DNA of 31,240 nucleotides from Bacteroidota bacterium (lineage in GTDB: Bacteria > Bacteroidota > Ignavibacteria > Ignavibacteriales > Ignavibacteriaceae), in the NCBI GenBank assembly GCA_023433685.1, contig JAEYUD010000162.1:1-31240 (forward strand), read 5' to 3'. The translations under genes and the position numbers were made by a program. How positions within the stretch are numbered: the stretch's first letter is position 1; every line of letters starts with the position of its first letter. The notes below the pieces were generated by a model. The model did not search any database, was not told the DNA's origin, and saw only the letters and a program-made list of their open reading frames with translations. Shown in pieces: positions 7,570 through 16,385 of the stretch.

Positions 7570-8582
7570 AAGATCCTCCCGGGCAGGTTGAAGGCTATTC
7601 CTGATTGATAAACGCTGAATTTCATTGGTTGATTAACCTCTTTCACTTTTCGGAGTACACCATAACCATTCTTACCTATTGCGGGGAAAGTGGCACCCTC
7701 TTTGAAAGAGATCACTGACTTCTTCCAAAAATCACCGGGGTTAAGATGAGCAGAACTTACCTTCCCTTTCCTTGTTTCCATCTCATAGAAACATTTTCCG
7801 GGGTTGGCCGAAAAATATTCAGCCTCAGAATCGGATGGGATGAAAAGCGACAAGGAGACGAATCCGGTCGGGTCTTTGACCTCAGGTACTTGGAACTCAT
7901 CGATCTTTATATCGAAGTGGTTCTTACCCGTGGATGAATCCCCCATAAAGCCGGTGTGGGAATAATATCTGAGAGCAGCCTCTGCCATCGATATATATTT
8001 TGGCTCACCATCCAAAAGAAAGAATAAACCGGCCTCCAGAGCAAAAATATCATCGCGACTGTAAAGGCCTCCGGGGCCCGATCCCTCAACGCCCTCAGGG
8101 CGGTTGGTCGAACATGTCAGTCTGTTTATGGAGTTATGGATCGTTGTCTCGGATTTAAACCTGCGCCAAAAATCTGATGGATTCCAGAGGTTTTCATCTG
8201 AAAAAAATCCTTTCTCATCAAGATCACCGGAAAGGAACCGTAAGAAGACATCCTCACTGACGGTTTTTTGGCCCCGCCAGTCTTTTAACCGGGCAAAACG
8301 GGCCACTTTATCCTTTTTGCTCAGGCCACTGACCAACTCCTGCAGATCGAATGGAGGTAACAGAGGCTTCGGGAACAACCGTACCCGGCCTTTGGGAGTA
8401 TCAACCCACCTGAAGGCCGAAGAGACTTTTAGAGGAAAACCTGCCTGATATCCTGAGATCATCTCCAAAAGGGTTTCTTCCGACCAGAGGTTTTTTATCC
8501 CCCAGCAGATCAGACCCCAAAGGCTATCAGACCTCAGGTTATCGCGAAAGGATGACCTGGGTTTTAAATAAACGATTTTCAT
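7566..8582 (-). CDS. csm4: Csm4 RAMP protein (binds crRNA 5' tag)
   Basis: A 338-residue protein with Csm4 signatures: SFRDNLRSDSLWGLICWGI near the N-terminus, HNSINRLT (149-156), and the glycine-rich loop GFMGDSSTGKNHF (211-223). Csm4 is the Cas5-like subunit that holds the 8-nt crRNA 5' tag and anchors Cas10 to the complex. Length is normal. It lies 15 bp after csm3 and overlaps csm5 by 4 bp. Confidence 0.93.
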   Translation of the reverse strand: MKIVYLKPRSSFRDNLRSDSLWGLICWGIKNLWSEETLLEMISGYQAGFPLKVSSAFRWVDTPKGRVRLFPKPLLPPFDLQELVSGLSKKDKVARFARLKDWRGQKTVSEDVFLRFLSGDLDEKGFFSDENLWNPSDFWRRFKSETTIHNSINRLTCSTNRPEGVEGSGPGGLYSRDDIFALEAGLFFLLDGEPKYISMAEAALRYYSHTGFMGDSSTGKNHFDIKIDEFQVPEVKDPTGFVSLSLFIPSDSEAEYFSANPGKCFYEMETRKGKVSSAHLNPGDFWKKSVISFKEGATFPAIGKNGYGVLRKVKEVNQPMKFSVYQSGIAFNLPGRIL

Positions 8583-8597
8583 GTTATTTCCCCTGAT

Positions 8598-9365
8598 CTA
8601 CTTAATGGGATCGATTTCGTCGAGTGTTTTCCAGTTTGAAGTATCTGATTCATCGAGCGGAGCAACGCTGGCTTTGTACTTGTCATCGCCTGTTTTGTAA
8701 CTTTCTGCTTCTACAACAATCGGATCAGCGAGCCTAAAGCGGATCCTTCCGTAACCGCGCGAAATACTTCCGCCGAGCCCGGAGTGTTCAAGCAACCTTA
8801 GTGCCTGATAAACCACTTTCAGATTCGCCTCATCAACCTCTGTCCCATTACCGTCATCATAGATGCTGTAGATCATTTCGAAATTGAAGTGAGAGCCTTT
8901 CACGACCCTTTCGAGGAAACGGGGATTGGCTGCTGATGTTAGTCTGTTGATCGAGTTTTCGGGTTTTAATTCAGTGTATAACAATTCGGAATCGAGCCCG
9001 GCCCACATCTTCTTTGTGGAATCGGATGGATAAGCATCGCGGATGATCAGCCTGGTCGGACCTCCGTTCACATCCTTCGAGAAGTTACCGAATACCCGGC
9101 ATAAGGTATCGTTTACATCCTTGGATTCCCAGGTTTCGCCATTTTTCGAAATTTTTCCCTCTGCAAATTCAACCAGCATCCTCATTTTCCCTTTCAGACT
9201 GGAACCCGGGATAAACGGAAAATTAGTATGTGGATCACGGATCACGGGGCTATCCACACCTCCGATCTCGAGTTTTTCTTTGCTGCCGCCAATGTGAAGG
9301 CCTGTGAGAGTTTCTATCTGGCCTCTGAGTACAATGTTTTTGACAAATCTAAGTGACATTTTCAA
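8598..9365 (-). CDS. csm3: Csm3 backbone RAMP ribonuclease
   Basis: A 255-residue Cas7-family subunit that polymerises along the crRNA and cuts bound target RNA every 6 nt. The segment TGLHIGGSKEKLEIGGVDSP contains Asp38, which aligns with the catalytic Asp (D33) of characterised Csm3. GSSLKGKMR (54-62) and the C-terminal loop HSGLGGSISRGYGRIRF (194-210) are standard. The catalytic Asp is present, so target RNA cleavage, and hence shut-off of Cas10 signalling, should be intact. It lies 5 bp after csm2. Confidence 0.95.
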   Translation of the reverse strand: MKMSLRFVKNIVLRGQIETLTGLHIGGSKEKLEIGGVDSPVIRDPHTNFPFIPGSSLKGKMRMLVEFAEGKISKNGETWESKDVNDTLCRVFGNFSKDVNGGPTRLIIRDAYPSDSTKKMWAGLDSELLYTELKPENSINRLTSAANPRFLERVVKGSHFNFEMIYSIYDDGNGTEVDEANLKVVYQALRLLEHSGLGGSISRGYGRIRFRLADPIVVEAESYKTGDDKYKASVAPLDESDTSNWKTLDEIDPIK

Positions 9366-9370
9366 ACTCC

Positions 9371-9775
9371 TTAATTGCTTTTAGGATCATAAAATCTGTG
9401 ATAAGCGACTATTGCTTCAGTAATTGATATCAGGTTGTCAACAGCTTCCACTTTCTTCTTCGGATCGTTCACCGAGGTGGCATCAATCCCTTTTTTCATC
9501 AATTCATAGAATGGTTTTAACCGTGGTTGTCTGCCGGCCGAGTAGGCAAGCTTGGGTTTCAGGAGGATCAGCTCTCTTTCAATCTGTCCGGTTACTTCAC
9601 CCGCGTTTTTTAGCTTAATGCGGATGGCAACAATGGATGAATAGAAATTTCTCAGTTGTGCCGTTTTAACATCATTGTCGACAAACAGCCTCCCGTAGGT
9701 CTCCCCGATACTATCGATATCCTTAGGAGTTATGGTTGAAAGATCAGTTACTGTGTTGAGATTTGTAAGGGGCAT
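9371..9775 (-). CDS. csm2: Csm2 small subunit
   Basis: A 134-residue, mostly helical protein with the Csm2 hallmark KTAQLRNFYSSI and a C-terminal helix ending AIVAYHRFYDPKSN. Csm2 lines the inner face of the Csm filament and helps hold target RNA. It is placed between cas10 and csm3 as in most type III-A operons, 11 bp after cas10. Its presence, with csm3-5, fixes the subtype as III-A. Confidence 0.92.
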   Translation of the reverse strand: MPLTNLNTVTDLSTITPKDIDSIGETYGRLFVDNDVKTAQLRNFYSSIVAIRIKLKNAGEVTGQIERELILLKPKLAYSAGRQPRLKPFYELMKKGIDATSVNDPKKKVEAVDNLISITEAIVAYHRFYDPKSN

Positions 9776-9786
9776 GGATTCCTCCT

Positions 9787-12195
9787 CTATTTTTTTGTTC
9801 TGTTTTTAAGAATTACATACGACGCCGGAACCACAAAGTCCTGGATGAGTCCTGTGCTGTCTTCGCTGTTAACAAGGCGTGAAAAAAGGGCAACCTTTCT
9901 GTTGGGTTTTTTTCCGTCCCTGTTGTCTTTTATAGCTTCCGCGTTCACTCCGCGTGGTTTTCTTGCCAATGAATACTTGATCTTGAACATGTTCTTGAAA
10001 TACTTTTCGATCACAAGTTCATTCCTGTCATTCAGCATCTCTGCAGTCTGCCCAAGAAGAAAATGAATATATGCAGAAGTGACTTCCTCGTGGGGATCCT
10101 CTGAAACCACAAGTGAGTCGATCTCCCTGCCATAATCAATCAGATCCTTTGCTCTGGTCCACTTAAACTCCCTGCCAAAGATCGAGATGCTGTCTTTTTC
10201 AGGAGATGACTTTTTCGCACGGCTCTCGGCAGCTCCGGCGTGATTCGCGGCACGGTGAACGGGGTAACTCTCACGACACAAATATGCTCCCGCGGAAATT
10301 GTCAGATTCCTGTTTCCGCAGGCGTACTGTGTAAATGCCCCTTTGAGATCGAAGGCAAAATTCAGAACATTAATCCAGGAACCCACCACGAAGAGGTCGT
10401 CGCCCCCGGAGTATGTTACATATATCTGCCACTTTTCCGCCAGGGTGTTGATGTGTCCTGTGAAGAAGAGATTCAGTGCGCGGGAAAGGTTAACAGTTCT
10501 GGAAAGGGACCTTATGCTCTCGTGCTCATGGTTTCTATCCAGTCCGAAACTGAAGATGCTGCCAAGATTATCCACATCCATTCTTAGAACTGAAAGTACC
10601 GGATAATCAAGTTTTTCACCTGTCTCTGAGTTGAGAACAGCCAGTTCAGGGAACTCCATCACTGAGCCGGTATCGGATTGAAGAGGAGCATAATTTCCGA
10701 TCAATCTGACACCAAATGCTGTAGTTCTCGCACCCTTTTCGGGTACAATTTTCTTTAGAACTTCATATTTATTGACGGAATAAAGAACCGCGGTTGAGCC
10801 GGTAGCCTCACCAAGATAAGAAGTGATCATATCCTTTTCTGAAGCTACTGCCCAGGCAACCCCGAAATTCTTGAAGGGAACCTCTACCAGTCCACTTTCG
10901 TACCTCTTCTTTGCCCGGTAATCACTACTGATATCTTTTTTCACGATAAATCCTGCCTTGGGAAGAACCGAACCGAGGTCTTCAAACATCTGTGTAAGCG
11001 AAAAAAGGAACCTTTCGTAGTCATTCATCTTCTCATAAGCACCTTTTTCTTCAGGTGACGGGATGGCCGCATACTGAGGCGCGGCTGAATCGAGATCGAT
11101 CGAAAATACCTCCCTGAGGAACCCGATACTTCTCTGTTTCTTGGCGGCGGTTAGCCTCGTGGCGATCACCCCGTACCATTTCGAGAAATCTTTATATAGA
11201 GTCTCATTTGCCTCAAGGGTTTCCAGGATAAGGTTCAGCTCTCCTTTGTAGGTTTGATAAAACCATTTCTGGATTTTCTTCCTTGCCTCAGACATCTTCT
11301 CCCTGTTCGCGGCATTGTTAGGTACCAGCAAAACAAAGTGCCCGCCACCGTTTATCAGCAGATTAGCAGAGAGCATTCCTGTTTCTTTAAGGAGATAACT
11401 GCTAAAAGTGTCGGTAAGCAAAGTCAGATAGAACGATTTCCCTCTGAATTGCTTGCTTCTTCCTTTCTGGCTGTTCTCTACCGGGTTTGTTTCGGAATAG
11501 ATGAAGTTCTGAATACCACTCACATCTGCAGCAACGATCAGAAACGGATTTTCATCGTTATCTGCTTCATTAATGCAGGCAGCAAGTGCCGCGGTGGTTT
11601 TCAGGTGGTCGAAAAGTGAGATATCAGGTTTGCTCAGATACACTGATGAACTGACCGTGGCAAGGTGCTTCTCAAAGAGGAAAAGGAGGGATTCGATCAG
11701 TTGGGGAAGTGAAAGATCAGGCAAAGACTTTATGTCAGCAACCAGATTGCTGTAGACTCCCTGCGAAAGTTTTATCATCTCCGTGTCAGAAGGAAGATCT
11801 TGAATGTTTTGAGCATGGGAAGGGTTGATATCCACTGTGCTCACCACACCCGGTTTGTAGTACCACAATCCTTCAGGGCGTGAATGCCCGGTTTCGATCA
11901 GGGAAAGAACTGATAAAAGAGGCTTCCTCTTAAACCCGGCATCGGAATCCGTGTGATCTTTTTCAAGCTGGTCTGCTCTTGATACCACATCAAGAATGGG
12001 ATTTCCCCCACCCTTGAGCAACGAGAGTATTTCAGTTCTTGCCGCCAAAGCTTCGCTTTGACCCGGGAACGCCGCATCGAAAAAACCGGTAGCACCTTTG
12101 GTGGCATATTCACCACTGCCCGAATCCCAGCGTATTTTCCCGATATCGTGCAGCAACGCCGCAAGAATTACATGATATTTATTATGTTTTTCCAT
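9787..12195 (-). CDS. cas10: Cas10/Csm1, HD nuclease and cyclic oligoadenylate synthase
   Basis: An 802-residue large subunit of type III-A. The HD domain motif LLHDIGK is at 14-20 (H16, D17), for ssDNA cleavage. The first palm starts near AADVSGIQNFIYSE (222-235) and has a degenerate loop GGGH (283-286). The second palm has RMDVDNLG (538-545) and an intact SGGDD (596-600), so it should convert ATP into cyclic oligoadenylate when target RNA is bound. The linker between palms has no cysteine pairs, so the zinc ribbon found in some Csm1 proteins is absent. A ribosome site GGGAG lies just before the ATG. It is 43 bp downstream of the secreted-protein gene. Confidence 0.96.
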   Translation of the reverse strand: MEKHNKYHVILAALLHDIGKIRWDSGSGEYATKGATGFFDAAFPGQSEALAARTEILSLLKGGGNPILDVVSRADQLEKDHTDSDAGFKRKPLLSVLSLIETGHSRPEGLWYYKPGVVSTVDINPSHAQNIQDLPSDTEMIKLSQGVYSNLVADIKSLPDLSLPQLIESLLFLFEKHLATVSSSVYLSKPDISLFDHLKTTAALAACINEADNDENPFLIVAADVSGIQNFIYSETNPVENSQKGRSKQFRGKSFYLTLLTDTFSSYLLKETGMLSANLLINGGGHFVLLVPNNAANREKMSEARKKIQKWFYQTYKGELNLILETLEANETLYKDFSKWYGVIATRLTAAKKQRSIGFLREVFSIDLDSAAPQYAAIPSPEEKGAYEKMNDYERFLFSLTQMFEDLGSVLPKAGFIVKKDISSDYRAKKRYESGLVEVPFKNFGVAWAVASEKDMITSYLGEATGSTAVLYSVNKYEVLKKIVPEKGARTTAFGVRLIGNYAPLQSDTGSVMEFPELAVLNSETGEKLDYPVLSVLRMDVDNLGSIFSFGLDRNHEHESIRSLSRTVNLSRALNLFFTGHINTLAEKWQIYVTYSGGDDLFVVGSWINVLNFAFDLKGAFTQYACGNRNLTISAGAYLCRESYPVHRAANHAGAAESRAKKSSPEKDSISIFGREFKWTRAKDLIDYGREIDSLVVSEDPHEEVTSAYIHFLLGQTAEMLNDRNELVIEKYFKNMFKIKYSLARKPRGVNAEAIKDNRDGKKPNRKVALFSRLVNSEDSTGLIQDFVVPASYVILKNRTKK

Positions 12196-12238
12196 CTGTC
12201 TCCCATATCATAAGATTTTTTGAAAACTTTTTCTTCAA

Positions 12239-12643
12239 TCAGTATAATCTGAAATAGTACCCACCATCATTGGCATATACCAGCTCGATATCCATGACCC
12301 CGTTTGCTGTGTACAACTTCCAACGGGTTTCAGAAATGATGACCGCTTCTTTATTGTATTTCTCACAAAAGAAGTTTAGCGCCCCCTGATTGTGAGGTAC
12401 AACAACCGTCAAATAACAATAAGATTTCTCATCAAAATAATATGCCACTGTAAAGTTTGAGGCTTCGTACCATAGATATCGAGATCCATCGTCCGTGCGA
12501 CCCCACTGAATGCCCTTGTCACGAAACTCGGAAATAATATCGCTTGAGGTCGATCCTATCCTCGCCTGGGCAAAATTGATCGAAGAGAATACCAAAAAGA
12601 AGAACAATGCTCCTTTGATGAAAATATTACACTTTGTTTTCAT
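12239..12643 (-). CDS. Small secreted protein of unknown function inside the CRISPR operon
   Basis: About 134 residues. It begins MKTKCNIF, followed by a strongly hydrophobic stretch and FAQA, a typical Sec signal peptide; the mature part is about 107 residues, rich in aromatic residues and probably all beta (for example NFTVAYYFDE, SYCYLTVVV, GGYYFRLY). I chose the ATG at 12643, preceded by GGGAAG, over the GTG two codons upstream. I do not recognise the family. It lies 55 bp after the Lon-like gene and 43 bp before cas10, same strand. An exported protein between cas genes is odd; it may be a passenger or an envelope-acting accessory. Confidence 0.75.
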   Translation of the reverse strand: MKTKCNIFIKGALFFFLVFSSINFAQARIGSTSSDIISEFRDKGIQWGRTDDGSRYLWYEASNFTVAYYFDEKSYCYLTVVVPHNQGALNFFCEKYNKEAVIISETRWKLYTANGVMDIELVYANDGGYYFRLY

Positions 12644-12704
12644 AAACACTTCCCGCGTGTTCGTTAATCATTTAGTTACTCAATTCTAAATAGCCATTTG
12701 TTTT

Positions 12705-13982
12705 TTACTTAATCTCAGACAGCGCGAAATACTTCCCGATTATCCCGCCCTGCGTCGCCGTTCTATAAGCAAATATCTGCGCTTCTACCGGTTCCTTTCT
12801 CAACCCGATGGCGAACGCGTTCTTCGAAGGTCCGTTATTTGAAAGCAGATTTCCAACATAAGTATTGGCAGATGGATAATTAATAAGGATCATCGTTGGT
12901 GGACCATTTGAATCCTTAAACGGTGTATAGATGGTCGGAACCGGAAAAACATTGTACCATACATTTTCGTGGGGACGACTGATCTCGCAATCCTGAATCC
13001 GGAATTTCATCTTTGTCGCATTCAACTTTTCATCCCCGAGTTTGTCGTAGAGTGTAAGTTCTTTTATTCCCCGGTCTGTAGCGATCACTCTGGCAATTCC
13101 AAGGTGGTGTCTCTTTGCCTTCTCAAACTTCAGCAGATCAGAGATAGACATTCCGAAAATTTTCTCTGAGAATTGATTAAAATTTCTGATCTCCAGGAAA
13201 TAGTTCTCATTTTCTTCAATTAATCTCCTGTCTGCTCCCTTGAACAAACTCCTGTGCGGGATCACTATCTTTTTGAACGTGGGTCTTTCACGAAGGATGA
13301 GTTTGGTTTTTTCGACCAGCATAGTAACCGCCCTCATCAGATCAAATCTTTCGAAGGTGCCGGTAAAGATATATCCCGGATCAACGGGTTTTTCACTGAT
13401 CAGAGAGAGTGATGCAGCCAGTGCAGCAAAATGGAAGGAATTTCCCTCGAGGCTGTCATCATTAACAGTTTTCAGGATACCGTCAATAAAAGGGTTGTAG
13501 TGAAACGAAAAAGACAACCCCCAATTCATAACCGTGACATCATTCCCTTCGAATTCTTTCGCGGTGATGTGCCGTTGTAAGAATTGCCATACCTCATTCA
13601 CAGCCGTGTAAAATGCCCCTTTGGTTGCAGAATCCGCTCGAAAGTCTATTATTTTGTTTTCATGTTTCTGCTCACAGTTCAGCATTGCTATCCTGCAGCC
13701 GCTCTCATTAAAAACGGGGAATGCCGCCTTGCCGGTGAAGTGATATTTATCGGGCACAAGCTCGAAGCCGGGAAGCATGTCATCACCGGCGAGAGTCACG
13801 CGCATTTCATCGTCGAGGGCGGACTTTACTTCATCGTTTCGGAGTAAAACCTGAAGTTGGGTTTTTAGTTTTTCCCTCTCAATACCCTTACTGTTTTGCA
13901 GCGCGTTTAAAATAGCCCTTATGGCTGAATTATGCCTCCCGGTAGAAAGAAGTTGCCTTGTTGTTTCGTTCAGTTCTTTCAA
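12705..13982 (-). CDS. Lon-type Ser-Lys protease, no recognisable sensor domain
   Basis: A 425-residue protein with a Lon (S16) proteolytic domain at about 150-277. The catalytic Ser is S182 in EGNSFHFA and the catalytic Lys is K225 in LVEKTK. The 43-residue spacing equals that of E. coli Lon (S679-K722), and between them P199-V200, T207-G208 and E224 fall at the same offsets as in Lon without gaps. The following KKIVIPHRS matches the Lon strand ending in IP. There is no AAA+ ATPase (no Walker motifs). The N-terminal 150 residues and the beta-rich C-terminal 145 residues are unassigned; I see no SAVED or CARF motif and no membrane segment. The start overlaps the upstream gene by 4 bp (ATGA). 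By analogy with CRISPR-associated CalpL, it may cut a partner encoded in the same cassette. Confidence 0.75.
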   Translation of the reverse strand: MKELNETTRQLLSTGRHNSAIRAILNALQNSKGIEREKLKTQLQVLLRNDEVKSALDDEMRVTLAGDDMLPGFELVPDKYHFTGKAAFPVFNESGCRIAMLNCEQKHENKIIDFRADSATKGAFYTAVNEVWQFLQRHITAKEFEGNDVTVMNWGLSFSFHYNPFIDGILKTVNDDSLEGNSFHFAALAASLSLISEKPVDPGYIFTGTFERFDLMRAVTMLVEKTKLILRERPTFKKIVIPHRSLFKGADRRLIEENENYFLEIRNFNQFSEKIFGMSISDLLKFEKAKRHHLGIARVIATDRGIKELTLYDKLGDEKLNATKMKFRIQDCEISRPHENVWYNVFPVPTIYTPFKDSNGPPTMILINYPSANTYVGNLLSNNGPSKNAFAIGLRKEPVEAQIFAYRTATQGGIIGKYFALSEIK

Positions 13983-15211
13983 TTGATCTCCAGAAGAATA
14001 GAGCCTGCAAACAAAGTGTTGGTGTCTGAAATGATCGAGATGTCGTAGATACCGGATCTCATTTCGCTGTCGAATTCGAAGAAGTACTCACCGGATTTTC
14101 TCTCTTTTCTTTCAATGACAAGGCTGTCATTTCCGGCGTTGCTTACTTTGAAGTCGAACGAATCAGCACAGATCTCACTCGCGACCACAATATTAAAGTA
14201 GTACCCGAGTGCATCATACCTGTTAACAGCGATCAGAAGATTTTCATCCTTATGGATCTCCTGTACAAGATCAGGTTCATATGCCGCCACATCGACATTG
14301 TTGGTGGCTGCCGCGGCTTTTCTGGTCTGTGCATGTTGAATAGCATGGATTATGTTCACTGCTACGGCCGCCGCGACTTTTATCGACAGTTCTGAGAGCT
14401 TCTCCTGCAAAAGTTCCACCGGCTCCGCAATTATCTGAGCGTTTTCGAACTCGATCTCTTTGTACTGATTAAAGACAGAGTCCACCGGGTAGGTATCAGT
14501 TCCGGTATCAGTGATGCTGTAAAGATCCGGATCGTGTCCCATCTTGTGCGCGAAGAAATAGGTGTTAAGTATCTTTTCTGCTTCTTCTTCGTTAACCGTT
14601 CCGAAACAGCGGTCGAGATCCTGTACGAGACATACCGAATTGATTTGGGTCTCTACCATAAAACCGACACCCAGGATATCATTACCCGACGGAAAGAAGA
14701 CATCATACTGATTCGCGAACTCAGTGTGGATGGAAACGGGAAGAAACTCTACGAACCGGTCATCAAGATACTTCCTGAGAACACCTGAACCAGGGGCCTC
14801 GTCTTCGGTAATGGGAGAAGGATTTGTAAGAAGGAAAATATACTGGGGCTTCGCGATCGGGAGCACATCAAGTCTGTGAGCGGATCCCAGGAACCGCTTT
14901 ACCGACCAAATCTGTCCGGCTGCGGGTTCCATACCCTCATCTTCACCTGAGTCAGGAGAATCTTTGGGAGATTCTACCCGGGGCACGGGGCGTGATCTTT
15001 CGGCAAGTTGCTGAAGGCGTTTGATCCTCGCCGTTCGCTTTTCCTGATCGGTTTCAGGTAACGGGATGTTGAATTTATCAGCATTGAAGGGGAGGTTCTT
15101 CAGCCTTTCCACCAGCTCCTGTTCCGAAGCTGAGTTGCTGCCGGTACGGGAGTTGTAAACAAGATATTCCGGCAGCTCGCGTAAATTCAGTTCTTTAAGC
15201 AGCAGGTTCAT
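13979..15211 (-). CDS. Cassette protein with a possible MazF-like segment and a C-terminal beta domain
   Basis: About 410 residues from the ATG at 15211, which has AAGGA nine bases upstream; an in-frame ATG at 15235 (418 residues) has no such site. Numbering from the longer start: a charged N-terminal part (1-105, Pro/Glu/Ser-rich at 80-105); a segment from GQIWSV (107-112) through YIFLLTNP, VEFLPVS (162-168) and LDRCFGTV (207-214) whose order resembles the MazF/PemK fold; an Ala-rich helical part (about 280-310, with AAAVAV); and a C-terminal beta-sandwich-like domain (about 330-418). I do not recognise the full family. It overlaps the sigma-like gene by 17 bp and the Lon-like gene by 4 bp. 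It is a candidate protease substrate or scaffold. Confidence 0.6.
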   Translation of the reverse strand: MNLLLKELNLRELPEYLVYNSRTGSNSASEQELVERLKNLPFNADKFNIPLPETDQEKRTARIKRLQQLAERSRPVPRVESPKDSPDSGEDEGMEPAAGQIWSVKRFLGSAHRLDVLPIAKPQYIFLLTNPSPITEDEAPGSGVLRKYLDDRFVEFLPVSIHTEFANQYDVFFPSGNDILGVGFMVETQINSVCLVQDLDRCFGTVNEEEAEKILNTYFFAHKMGHDPDLYSITDTGTDTYPVDSVFNQYKEIEFENAQIIAEPVELLQEKLSELSIKVAAAVAVNIIHAIQHAQTRKAAAATNNVDVAAYEPDLVQEIHKDENLLIAVNRYDALGYYFNIVVASEICADSFDFKVSNAGNDSLVIERKERKSGEYFFEFDSEMRSGIYDISIISDTNTLFAGSILLEIN

Positions 15212-16385
15212 AAATACAATTCCTTTTGTAAACATTATAAAACATCTTAACTATCGCGACGAGCTCCGCATCCTCCGATGCGTACTGCCCGTCATCTCTG
15301 AGCCCAAACATAACAGCCTGAAATCTATTTATCTTCTCATAATATTTTGTATTACCCATGCCAAGCAATTCACATATCCGCGTAACTGCTTGTTTGCCAA
15401 CCGGACCTTGCCTGTTCCCCTGCATAAGAAGCCTAAGTATAAACGCGTTTATCTCTTCTATGTCAAGTCTTCTTAAAACTTCAGTCATTACAGGGTCGAA
15501 GTCCAAACCGGCTGCTTTCATGGCATCTTTCAGATATTGCTTGGTTCTGAACGGGCAGAAGATATTTTCAGGCTCTACCGGCTCGTTCTCTATTATATCA
15601 GAGAGGAGTTTTGTCAGTTTTTCCGATCCTGAAGAAAATTTTGTTGCTCCGAAATTATCTTCATTGTTGTTTACTTCCCCTTCATCATCATCTTCAGGGA
15701 AATCAGCACCGCCCTCAAATCCGTCGTATCCTTCATCCTCATTATCATCCGGTTCGTCACCATCATTTCCCGGTGACACAAATATTGACCTGTAATTGCC
15801 GTAGAATGGGGTTATTTTGTCGATAAGTGTGAAATAGCGGGTTTCAGCCACTGATTCAAGCTCAAGAAGCACAACCGCGAGTGCACTTGTTTTGTTTGCA
15901 CTTTTCTTGAACCTTTCATCAAATAATCCATAAGCTTGTTCCGGGTTGAAAATATTGGTTCTGGATATTACCCATTTCCTTTTGAAACGGGGGTTGGCTA
16001 TTTGAATCATTCCGGCTGATAACAATTTCTCACAAATTGTATTCAGAACATCTTTTGCCAATTCAACATCCTGTGTAACAAAAACAGTATTATTGAACTG
16101 TTTTGCCAGGAACCAGAGCGTTGCTTTCACGCCGTCGTCATCATCCTGGTCACAGATCAGTCTGAGCCCGTCTTGTTGCAGTTTTTCTTCCCAGAACCGC
16201 TCAATAAAATATCCTGTAAAGTCATCCGCGTTCAGAAATCCAAAGAATGTATAAAATCCGGAACTCGCTGACTCATTTTTTTTCACAAGCATTGCGATAA
16301 TATCGTCAATCAACTCATAAGCTGACCAGTCCAGTTCGCCATGGTTAAGATAGTATTCCCTAAACGTGTTTAGTAAATGATTCAT
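15195..16385 (-). CDS. Possible divergent sigma factor with an acidic linker
   Basis: A 396-residue protein. Residues 54-100 (DDFTGYFIERFWEEKL, then LWFLAKQFNN) resemble sigma-70 region 2, and residues 303-360 (LRRLDIEEINAFILRLL, then RICELLGMGNTKYYEKINRF) resemble the helix-turn-helix of region 4. Between them lies a strongly acidic low-complexity stretch at 206-244, rich in Asp and Glu. ECF sigma factors are about half this size, so this would be an expanded or highly derived form. The match is by eye and moderate; a different helical DNA-binding protein is possible. A strong ribosome site (GGGGAGG) precedes the ATG, which overlaps the MazF-like stop by 4 bp. The neighbouring Lon-like and MazF-like genes are what make the sigma reading attractive. 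Confidence 0.5.
   Translation of the reverse strand: MNHLLNTFREYYLNHGELDWSAYELIDDIIAMLVKKNESASSGFYTFFGFLNADDFTGYFIERFWEEKLQQDGLRLICDQDDDDGVKATLWFLAKQFNNTVFVTQDVELAKDVLNTICEKLLSAGMIQIANPRFKRKWVISRTNIFNPEQAYGLFDERFKKSANKTSALAVVLLELESVAETRYFTLIDKITPFYGNYRSIFVSPGNDGDEPDDNEDEGYDGFEGGADFPEDDDEGEVNNNEDNFGATKFSSGSEKLTKLLSDIIENEPVEPENIFCPFRTKQYLKDAMKAAGLDFDPVMTEVLRRLDIEEINAFILRLLMQGNRQGPVGKQAVTRICELLGMGNTKYYEKINRFQAVMFGLRDDGQYASEDAELVAIVKMFYNVYKRNCIYEPAA

Noticed and set aside
12705..13982. A full ATP-dependent Lon protease
   Set aside because: No Walker A or B motif is present and the protein is about half the length of Lon; only the proteolytic domain matches.
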